Shown piece after piece: positions 1-5,011 of a DNA stretch of 5,011 bases. Position 1 is the stretch's first letter, and every line of letters begins with the position of its first letter. Origin of the DNA: DASRCB01 sp035653295 (lineage in GTDB: Bacteria; Acidobacteriota; Terriglobia; Bryobacterales; Bryobacteraceae); contig DASRCB010000290.1 in the NCBI GenBank assembly GCA_035653295.1, positions 1 through 5,011 of the forward strand, in the 5' to 3' direction. Position numbers and translations under genes: made by a program. The notes under the pieces were generated by a model, which ran no database searches, was not told where the DNA came from, and was given only the letters and a program-made list of their open reading frames with translations.

Positions 1-762
1 GTGAACTGCGCGGCCATCGCCGAAACTCTCATGGAAAGCGAATTCTTCGGCCATGAAAAAGGCGCGTTCACCGGCGCGGTGGCGCAGCGCAAGGGCCGGC
101 TGGAAATGGCCGACGGGGGCACGGTTTTCCTGGATGAGATCGGCGAACTGGGAGCGCCGCTCCAGGCCAAGCTGCTGCGCGTCTTGCAGGAGCACGAATT
201 CGAGCGCGTCGGCGGCTCGCGCCCGATCAAAATCGATATCCGTGTGATCGCGGCGACGAACCGGGATCTGGAGAAGGCCATGCGCGAGGGCACGTTTCGC
301 GAAGACCTGTTTTACCGGCTGAACGTCGTGCCGCTGCAGGTCCCTCCACTGCGTGAGCGGCGCGACGATATTGCACTGCTGGCCATGCACTTCGCGCGCA
401 CATTCAGCGAGCAGACGGGCCGCACGGTGACGGGGCTGTCGCGAGAGGCTCGGGCCGTTCTGGTGGCCTACGACTGGCCGGGCAACGTGCGTGAGTTGCA
501 GAACGCGATCGAGCGTGCCGTGGTCATGGGATCGTCGGAGGTGATTCTGCCTGACGATCTGCCGGACGCGCTGCTGGACTCCGCGCCCGCCACCGAGGCC
601 GGGGACAGCGGTTTTCATGAAGCGGTGCGGCAGTACCGCCGGCGGGTGATCCTCGCCGCCCTGGAGCGGTCGGGAGGGAACGTGGCTGAGGCGGCGAGAA
701 CGTTGAAACTGCATCCGGTTTATCTGCACCGCCTGATCACCAGCCTGGGTTTGAGGCAATAG
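1..762 (+). CDS. Sigma-54-dependent transcriptional activator, C-terminal part (5'-truncated by window edge)
   Basis: Enhancer-binding protein that uses ATP hydrolysis to remodel the sigma-54 RNA polymerase closed complex. The frame is open from base 1; the GTG there encodes the Val of the family motif VNCAA, so it is not the true start. Walker A and any sensory domain lie upstream of the window. Visible residues (numbered from base 1) are the sigma-54 contact loop GAFTGA (21-26), Walker B GGTVFLDEIGEL (39-50), sensor I VIAATNRDL (82-90), the arginine-finger region FREDLFYRLN (99-108) and sensor II WPGNVREL (159-166). A Fis-type helix-turn-helix follows (about 205-252), with GGNVAEAARTLKL and then HPVYLHRLI. 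The catalytic core appears intact. The input signal cannot be known from this fragment; the LHPxYLHRLI recognition helix reminds me of FHA- or GAF-linked activators in Acidobacteriota, which is an impression only. TAG stop at 760-762. It ends 57 nt before recA and probably regulates unrelated sigma-54 promoters elsewhere. Confidence 0.95.
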   Translation: MNCAAIAETLMESEFFGHEKGAFTGAVAQRKGRLEMADGGTVFLDEIGELGAPLQAKLLRVLQEHEFERVGGSRPIKIDIRVIAATNRDLEKAMREGTFREDLFYRLNVVPLQVPPLRERRDDIALLAMHFARTFSEQTGRTVTGLSREARAVLVAYDWPGNVRELQNAIERAVVMGSSEVILPDDLPDALLDSAPATEAGDSGFHEAVRQYRRRVILAALERSGGNVAEAARTLKLHPVYLHRLITSLGLRQ

Positions 763-781
763 CGGGCGCGCCGGCTACTTT
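751..781 (+). promoter_or_regulatory. Possible recA promoter (TTGAGG - 19 nt - TACTTT)
   Basis: TTGAGG at 751-756 and TACTTT at 776-781 are separated by 19 nt and overlap the end of the activator gene. Transcription would begin near 788. That would exclude the TTG at 784 as the recA start and leave about 30 nt of leader before GTG 820. The match to the sigma-70 consensus is weak, so this is a candidate only. Confidence 0.25.
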
Positions 782-819
782 CTTTGAGACGCCATCCCGC
801 GGCGGGCCACTACTCAGGC

Positions 820-1896
820 GTGAACACTCCTCCCCCGGTGGACCGCGCCGCGCGCCAGCGCGCAATTGACCAGGCTCTTAGCCAGATGGACAAGCAGTTT
901 GGCCGCGGCGCGGTTTTGCGTCTCGGATCGCGCAACGCGCTGCCGGTGAGCGCGATTTCCACCGGGGCAATCTCCGTGGACGCGGCGCTTGGAGTTGGAG
1001 GCCTGCCGCGCGGCCGTGTAGTGGAGATTTTCGGACCCGAGTCGTCCGGCAAAACCACCCTGGCCCTCCAGGTGATCGCGGAAGCGCAGAAGCTGGGCGG
1101 CACAGCCGCGTTTATCGATGCCGAGCATGCGCTCGATCCGGGCTACGCGCGCAAACTCGGGGTAGATACAGACAATCTGCTCGTCTCGCAACCTGATTAT
1201 GGTGAACAGGCCCTCGAGATCACCGCCGCACTTCTCGCGTCCGGCGGGGTCGATATCGCGGTCATCGATTCCGTCGCCGCGCTGGTGCCCAAAGCGGAGT
1301 TGGAAGGCGAAATGGGCGACAGCCACGTGGGCCTGCACGCCCGCCTGATGTCTCAGGCCCTGCGTAAGCTCACCGGCACGGTGGCGCGCACGAACAGTCT
1401 GCTGATCTTCATCAATCAGATTCGTGAAAAGATCGGCGTGATGTTCGGCAATCCGGAAACAACAACCGGCGGACGCGCGTTGAAGTTTTATTCGTCGGTG
1501 CGGATCGAGGTACGGCGTGCGGCGGCGCTGAAGGACGGCGATACGATCGTCGGCAACCGAACGAAGATCAAGGTCGTGAAGAATAAGGTCGCGGCGCCGT
1601 TCCGCGAGGCGGAAGTTGACGTTCTTTACGGGCAGGGGGTGTCGCGGGAGGGCGATCTGATCGATCTTGGCGTGGCCAATGGACTGGTCGAGAAGAGCGG
1701 ATCGTGGTTCAGCTTCCGCGGCGAACGCATCGGGCAGGGACGCGATAACGCCCGCTCATTCCTTATCGAGCACACCGACATCCGCGACCGTCTGGACAAG
1801 GAACTGCGCAAGGCGCTCGCTCTGCCGAGTTCGGACTCGAAACCCGCGGCTGCTGAAGAGAAGACGCAACCGGTCCGGGCCCACACGGCTGCGTAG
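820..1896 (+). CDS. recA: RecA recombinase
   Basis: DNA-dependent ATPase that forms filaments on single-stranded DNA, performs homologous strand exchange and stimulates LexA self-cleavage. Numbered from GTG 820 (358 aa): MDKQFGRGAVLRLGS in the N-terminal region, Walker A GPESSGKT (72-79), catalytic Glu in FIDAEHALDP (E102), Walker B AVIDSVAAL (147-155), FINQIREKIGVMFGNPETTTGG covering L2 (197-218), and the C-terminal SREGDLIDLGVANGL region. The core is full length with no intein or frameshift. The frame can be read back to TTG 784. GTG 820 is preferred because it leaves about the usual number of residues before the conserved first helix; neither start has a strong Shine-Dalgarno, only a weak GGCGGG at 801-806. 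GTG 838 is a less likely third choice. The C-terminal tail is Ala/Pro-rich with mixed charge rather than strongly acidic as in E. coli. No SOS box of the E. coli (CTGT-N8-ACAG) or Bacillus (GAAC-N4-GTTC) type is seen upstream. Confidence 0.97.
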   Translation: MNTPPPVDRAARQRAIDQALSQMDKQFGRGAVLRLGSRNALPVSAISTGAISVDAALGVGGLPRGRVVEIFGPESSGKTTLALQVIAEAQKLGGTAAFIDAEHALDPGYARKLGVDTDNLLVSQPDYGEQALEITAALLASGGVDIAVIDSVAALVPKAELEGEMGDSHVGLHARLMSQALRKLTGTVARTNSLLIFINQIREKIGVMFGNPETTTGGRALKFYSSVRIEVRRAAALKDGDTIVGNRTKIKVVKNKVAAPFREAEVDVLYGQGVSREGDLIDLGVANGLVEKSGSWFSFRGERIGQGRDNARSFLIEHTDIRDRLDKELRKALALPSSDSKPAAAEEKTQPVRAHTAA

Positions 1897-1933
1897 CATC
1901 GATCATCGCAGAGCGCAGCAGCTCGACGGATAA

Positions 1934-1959
1934 GGGATCCAACTGGTTGGATTTCCAAC
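1934..1959 (+). repeat. Interlocking dyads TCCAAC / GTTGGA / TCCAAC after recA
   Basis: TCCAAC (1938-1943), GTTGGA (1946-1951) and TCCAAC (1954-1959) lie at exact 8-nt steps. The middle block is the reverse complement of both outer blocks, so it could pair with either one but not both. The left dyad is the longer (ATCCAAC-TG-GTTGGAT, 1937-1952) and extends by two G-U pairs and one G-C pair to 1934-1955. The 2-nt centres mean an RNA hairpin would have to open to a 4-nt loop. It could be an operator-like palindrome or a small alternative-fold element; the function is unknown. Confidence 0.45.
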
Positions 1960-1992
1960 ACTCTGCTGTGACGGAGTGCAAGTCGTCGATGC

Positions 1993-2009
1993 TCGCCGGC
2001 ACTCGGCGG
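1993..2009 (+). other. GC-rich hairpin in the recA to MoxR gap
   Basis: CGCCG (1994-1998) pairs with CGGCG (2004-2008) around a 5-nt loop, extended by one U-G pair. There is no T-run after it, so it is not a terminator by itself. It is one of several short dyads in this gap and may be chance in GC-rich DNA. Confidence 0.3.
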
Positions 2010-2049
2010 ATCTCAGCCGTTGACTCGTTGTTGCTCACACTGATCTCTT

Positions 2050-2070
2050 CGGCGGGGAACGCCGTTGTTT
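2050..2070 (+). terminator. Terminator-like hairpin, probable end of the recA transcript
   Basis: CGGCG (2050-2054) and CGCCG (2060-2064) form a perfect 5-bp GC stem around the loop GGGAA, followed directly by TTGTTT (2065-2070). The stem is short for an intrinsic terminator and the T-tract is interrupted by a G, so efficiency is uncertain. Its place, about 155 nt after the recA stop and just before the candidate promoter of the next gene, fits a transcript boundary. Confidence 0.4.
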
Positions 2071-2099
2071 GAGGCGCCGAGGCTCCCCTCCGCTATCCT
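2069..2099 (+). promoter_or_regulatory. Candidate promoter giving a leaderless MoxR-gene mRNA
   Basis: TTGAGG (2069-2074) and TATCCT (2094-2099) are 19 nt apart. Transcription starting about 7 nt after the -10 element would begin at or next to the A of ATG 2106. The 20 nt before that ATG contain no purine-rich Shine-Dalgarno, which agrees with leaderless translation. An alternative -35-like TTGACT at 2020-2025 has no convincing -10 partner. Confidence 0.4.
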
Positions 2100-2105
2100 G
2101 TCCAT

Positions 2106-2933
2106 ATGGTCGTTGAGATCGAAGGGGTGCCTCTGCACCTGGCGCATCCCGACGAACTGAGTGTTACCTGGGTGGGGCAGGACGAGGCCATGCGCCAGCT
2201 TCTCGCGGCATGGCTGGTAGTGGATCCTCAGGACCTGCCCATGAATCCGCGCCTGCTGGGGAAGCCCGGAGTCGGCAAGACTACGCTGGCCTATGCCGCC
2301 GGCAAGCGCCTCGGGCGTGACGTGTTCATCATGCAGGCTACGGTGGACACCCGGCCTGAGGATCTGCTGGTTACCCCGGTCATCGAAGGCGAGAAGCGGC
2401 TGCGCTACGTCGCCTCGCCGCTCCTCACGGCCATGATTCGCGGCGGCATCGCCATCCTGGACGAAGGCAACCGCATGAGCGAGAAGAGCTGGGCCAGTCT
2501 GGCCCCGCTGCTGGACAATCGCCGCTATGTGGAGAGCCTCGTGGCGGGGATTAAGATCCGCGCACATCCGCTGTTCCGGCTGGTGGCCACGATGAACGAT
2601 GACGCCTCCACCTTCGATCTGCCGGAGTACATCCACTCCCGGCTGCAGCCGCAGATCGTCATTGACTTCCCCGAACGGCACGAAGAGTACGCCATTATGA
2701 AGGAGAATCTGCCCTTCGGGGACGATCAGATTCTCAATTACGTGACCGATTTCCTGCAGCAGGCGCACTCGGCCGAAGAGCGCTACACCGTACGTGACGG
2801 CATCAACATCGCCCGTTTCGCCACCAAGCTGCTGCGTTCCGAGGACGGCGATAACGATTTGCGCTTCACCCTGCGCACGGCGGTGATCGAAACTCTCGGC
2901 GAAGAAGCTCTGCGGTATGTTCCCCTCCGCTGA
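2106..2933 (+). CDS. MoxR-type AAA+ ATPase
   Basis: A AAA+ ATPase of the MoxR class (AAA_3/AAA_5-like), cytosolic and presumably oligomeric; relatives act as remodelling chaperones for partner proteins encoded next to them. The 275 residues show a sensing Gln in VGQDEAMRQLL (23-33), Walker A GKPGVGKT (52-59), Walker B IAILDEGNRM (115-124), sensor 1 LVATMND (159-165, N164) and the arginine-finger segment YIHSRLQPQ (175-183, R179). FPERHEEY (188-195) leads into the small helical lid domain. All catalytic positions are present, so it should be active. It is short for MoxR proteins (usually over 300 aa) because the C-terminal lid is reduced. ATG 2106 is chosen because it precedes the conserved VGQ region by the usual distance, although it has no Shine-Dalgarno. 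It overlaps the next gene by 17 nt, so the two are almost certainly one operon and probably partners. The substrate is unknown. Confidence 0.92.
   Translation: MVVEIEGVPLHLAHPDELSVTWVGQDEAMRQLLAAWLVVDPQDLPMNPRLLGKPGVGKTTLAYAAGKRLGRDVFIMQATVDTRPEDLLVTPVIEGEKRLRYVASPLLTAMIRGGIAILDEGNRMSEKSWASLAPLLDNRRYVESLVAGIKIRAHPLFRLVATMNDDASTFDLPEYIHSRLQPQIVIDFPERHEEYAIMKENLPFGDDQILNYVTDFLQQAHSAEERYTVRDGINIARFATKLLRSEDGDNDLRFTLRTAVIETLGEEALRYVPLR
2901..2916 (+). promoter_or_regulatory. Ribosome binding site of the 606-aa partner gene, inside the MoxR gene
   Basis: GAAGAAG at 2901-2907, still within the MoxR coding sequence, lies 9 nt before ATG 2917. Together with the 17-nt overlap this supports ATG 2917 as the start and suggests translational coupling. 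The next in-frame ATG (2989) would remove the conserved-looking segment YFPVAPGRMEF. Confidence 0.5.
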
Positions 2934-4737
2934 TCCAGGCAGCCTCAGGCGCGGCAATCTCACGTATTTCCCGGTAGCCCCGGGCCGGATGGAGTTCGCC
3001 ATCGAGGTGCGGCGCACGATTATTCGCGAGCGGCCGGCCGTGGTTGCGGTGGAACTTCCGGGGGTGCTGGAGGATTCGTATCTCCAGGCCTTGTCGCGCT
3101 TTCCGGAGATGTCGCTCATCGTGTACGAGTCGGGCGCCGACGAGGAGCGCGCGATCTTCGTGCCGGTGGAGCCCGCGGACCCATTCACGGAAGCGGTGCG
3201 AACGGCCATCGAATGCGGCGCGGAAGTGGTTTTTCTCGAGCCGGACGCGCCCGAGCGGCCCCACGTTGCCGACAACTATCCCGATCCTTACGCAATTCGG
3301 CGCATCGGCTATGAAAAGTATGTGGAGGCGTACCGCGTTTACCCGCAGGCGCGCAACGAAGAGATCGACGCGCACGCCTCCGCCATGGCCTGGAAACTCC
3401 AGGGTGCGGCGCTGCTGGCCGACGTACTGGTGGTGGTTTCGCTGAACATGCTCGATCCCCTGCTGGACGCCATGGAAGTCCCGCAGGAGCCGCCGCCGCG
3501 CCCGCGCATCGCCATCGATCCTCACCTGCTGAATCCCCATCCCGACTGCCTGGCCGAAATCTGCGTCGAGTATCCGTTTCTTCAGGAACGGTACGAGCGC
3601 TTTCGCGAGGAGATGTCCAACGAGGACCTGATTGACCGCCCGCGGGTGCAGTTCGAGGTGCTGCGCGAAGCCGAAAAGGAGTACGTACGCAACACCGGGG
3701 AAAGAATCGAGCATTGGCAGCGCCGGCTGATGGCCCGCTTCACGCGCAATCTCGCGTCCCTCAATGGCGACCTGACCTCGGGCGTGTTCGATCTGACTAC
3801 CGCGGCGCGGGGTATTGTTGACGACAACTACGCGTGGGAGGTCTGGCAGATGGCCAACCGCTATCCCGCGCAGAAGGTTTCCAGCGACATGATGGAGACG
3901 GTCAACATCTCCGGCGAGGAGATCTGGATCAATACGCGGAAGCTGCGACTGCGGCGGCGCCTGCCACGGCCGAAACAGCGCATGCTGCCGAGAGGTTTAA
4001 AGCCTCACAAGAAGGAAAAGTTCGAAGGCGAGTGGGCCCGCCAAACCAGCGGCGACGCGATCTGTTCGTACCCGCCCGAGGACATCGTCATCGAGGACTA
4101 TGGCCGGTTCCTGAAGAGCCGGGCGAAAAGCATGCTTTCGGAGGAGCGGGCGCGCGTGGAGCCGTTCACGACCTCGGTGATGGACGGCATCGATATGCGG
4201 GAGACGATTCGCGACTGGCATCACGGCCGCATCTGGGTGCGTCATCTGGATCGCGTGGCCGGCGAGGTCGGGGCAGTGTGCGTGATCTTCGACGAGGATC
4301 GGCAGGACCGCTATACCTACCTGACCACGTGGCTCGGGGAGCACCAGAACGAATCGGACATGGCGTTCTATTCCACGAACCCGTTCGAGCATCTCGTCGG
4401 TCCCGGCATCGGCCGCGGCGAGTACGGCGGTTTTCTGATGACGCTGCCGCCGCGGCGCATGTACGACGTGTGGTCCGATCCGGATTACGATTTCGCCCGC
4501 ACCAAGGCCGAGCGCCTGCTGCTGGCTGCCTTGGACTATTCGGTGCAGCGGCTGGTGGTCTATGTGGCCGCGAAGCCTCCGAGGTCCATCTTCCGGTCCA
4601 TTGCCGCGCACCTGAACCGGCGCGTCGTCTTCATCCCCATCGGCGCCCTGTCGCCCACGAAGCTGAAGAAGATCCGCGTGGTGCACGTGCTGGACAGCTA
4701 TGCGCGCCGGGAGCAGGCGAAGGATTACATCTGGTAA
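2917..4737 (+). CDS. Large MoxR-partner protein with TraB/ChaN/DUF5682-like N-terminal region and unassigned C-terminal half
   Basis: I do not recognise this protein with certainty. It has 606 residues and no signal peptide or clear membrane segment, so it is probably cytosolic. The N-terminal segment YFPVAPGRMEFA (17-28), then RPAVVAVELPGVLE (39-52) and GAEVVFLEPD (101-110) resemble the opening of TraB/ChaN/EreA-type proteins, especially DUF5682 (FFPIRHHSP..., then PDVVLIEGP). ARNEEIDAHASAMAWKL (145-161) sits where that superfamily has an Arg followed by a Met-containing helix. Other notable segments are RPHVADNYPDPYAI (114-127) and GDLTSGVFDLTTAARGIVDDNYAWE (284-308), like the helical 'AAR.ivDDnyA' part of DUF5682. 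Residues about 330-606 are unassigned. They include a basic linker (KLRLRRRLPRPKQR and KPHKKEK) and strands GAVCVIFDED (452-461), RLVVYVAAKP and RVVFIPIGALSPTKLKK. There is no DxSxS MIDAS motif. The overlap with the MoxR gene suggests it is the ATPase's substrate or effector. Superfamily placement is tentative; no catalytic function can be stated. Confidence 0.85.
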   Translation: MFPSADPGSLRRGNLTYFPVAPGRMEFAIEVRRTIIRERPAVVAVELPGVLEDSYLQALSRFPEMSLIVYESGADEERAIFVPVEPADPFTEAVRTAIECGAEVVFLEPDAPERPHVADNYPDPYAIRRIGYEKYVEAYRVYPQARNEEIDAHASAMAWKLQGAALLADVLVVVSLNMLDPLLDAMEVPQEPPPRPRIAIDPHLLNPHPDCLAEICVEYPFLQERYERFREEMSNEDLIDRPRVQFEVLREAEKEYVRNTGERIEHWQRRLMARFTRNLASLNGDLTSGVFDLTTAARGIVDDNYAWEVWQMANRYPAQKVSSDMMETVNISGEEIWINTRKLRLRRRLPRPKQRMLPRGLKPHKKEKFEGEWARQTSGDAICSYPPEDIVIEDYGRFLKSRAKSMLSEERARVEPFTTSVMDGIDMRETIRDWHHGRIWVRHLDRVAGEVGAVCVIFDEDRQDRYTYLTTWLGEHQNESDMAFYSTNPFEHLVGPGIGRGEYGGFLMTLPPRRMYDVWSDPDYDFARTKAERLLLAALDYSVQRLVVYVAAKPPRSIFRSIAAHLNRRVVFIPIGALSPTKLKKIRVVHVLDSYARREQAKDYIW

Positions 4738-4742
4738 CGGCG

Positions 4743-5011
4743 ATGCCCGGCCTCACGAGGCGGTCGCTGCTGCTGGGAAGTGGACCGATGTTCGCCATGG
4801 CTCACGGTCTGACGGATGTAACTTCCGCGGTCGATCACCTTCTGCTCGGAGTGGCCGATCTGGACCGAGGCATAAAGTGGGTCCAGGAGCGTGTGGGCGT
4901 TCGCGCCGCGGTGGGCGGGGTCCATCCAGGCGCGGGCACACGCAACGCGCTGCTGTCACTCGGCGCTGGTCATTATCTGGAGATCATCGCGCCGGATCCG
5001 GCGCAGCCAGA
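4743..5011 (+). CDS. Tat-exported glyoxalase/VOC-fold protein, N-terminal part (truncated by window end)
   Basis: The frame is open from ATG 4743 to the window end, giving 89 residues. The N-terminus LTRRSLLLGSGPMFAMA (4-20) has a twin-arginine pair followed by a short hydrophobic stretch, so folded export through the Tat system is likely. From about residue 28 the sequence fits the glyoxalase-like (VOC, Glyoxalase_3-type) domain: AVDHLLLGVADLDRGIKWV (29-47), then GGVHPGAGTRNALLSLG (58-74) and HYLEIIAPDP (78-87). H32 and E80 are the residues that normally act as metal ligands in this fold. The substrate cannot be told. The start lies 5 nt after the preceding stop, with only a weak GGTAACGG upstream, which suggests read-through translation from the same operon. 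Its likely periplasmic location argues against a direct contact with the cytosolic MoxR pair. Confidence is high for the fold and moderate for export. Confidence 0.85.
   Translation, partial: MPGLTRRSLLLGSGPMFAMAHGLTDVTSAVDHLLLGVADLDRGIKWVQERVGVRAAVGGVHPGAGTRNALLSLGAGHYLEIIAPDPAQP

Noticed and set aside
796..806. CCCGCGGCGGG palindrome before recA as an operator or terminator
   Set aside because: The 1-nt centre leaves no workable RNA loop, there is no T-run, and such GC palindromes are expected in this base composition.
784..819. Extended N-terminus of RecA from TTG 784
   Set aside because: It would add 12 residues with no counterpart in RecA proteins, has no ribosome site, and lies before the likely transcription start if the 751-781 promoter is real.
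2020..2048. TTGACT at 2020-2025 as the -35 element of the MoxR operon
   Set aside because: At the proper spacing only ATCTCT follows, and the terminator-like hairpin at 2050-2070 lies downstream of it.
2013..3275. Long minus-strand open frame (420 codons) opposite the MoxR gene and the start of its partner
   Set aside because: It lies antisense to two well-supported genes, has no recognisable domain, and long antisense frames are common in GC-rich DNA.
2866..3714. Minus-strand open frame (282 codons) opposite the 606-aa protein
   Set aside because: Antisense shadow with low-complexity Arg/His/Val-rich composition and no family motif.
2917..4737. A von Willebrand A domain within the MoxR partner
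   Set aside because: No DxSxS metal-binding motif or matching Thr/Asp positions could be found; FDED at 458-461 lacks the required spacing.

Overview
The window is GC-rich bacterial chromosome with all five genes on the plus strand, tightly packed, and no mobile element, CRISPR array or RNA gene that I can see. The mix of genes suggests a soil-type bacterium, possibly Acidobacteriota (Bryobacterales/Solibacter-like). They are a sigma-54 activator with an LHPxYLHRLI-type Fis helix, recA, a MoxR ATPase with a large unrecognised partner, and a Tat-exported glyoxalase-fold protein. The phylum is an inference from sequence flavour, not a demonstrated placement.

Layout: 1-762 is the 3' part of a sigma-54-dependent (bEBP/NtrC-type) activator that begins upstream of the window. 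After a 57-nt gap comes recA, complete, most likely starting at GTG 820 and ending at 1896. The 209-nt gap 1897-2105 holds several short dyads, a terminator-like hairpin (2050-2070) and a candidate promoter (2069-2099) placed so that the next gene could be transcribed without a leader. At 2106-2933 is a compact MoxR-type AAA+ ATPase. It overlaps by 17 nt a 606-residue protein (2917-4737) that carries an N-terminal region resembling the TraB/ChaN/EreA/DUF5682 superfamily and a C-terminal half I cannot assign. Five bases later begins a Tat-signal glyoxalase/VOC-like protein that runs off the window end.

How the genes work together: the activator and recA look like ordinary, separately acting genes. 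The MoxR ATPase and its overlapping partner are the interesting unit. The 17-nt overlap implies coupled translation and probably a physical or functional partnership. The arrangement recalls MoxR-centred systems in which the ATPase is paired with a ChaN/DUF5682-like protein and a von Willebrand A protein, but no vWA protein with a MIDAS motif is visible here. The VOC-like gene may be co-transcribed with them but need not share their function.
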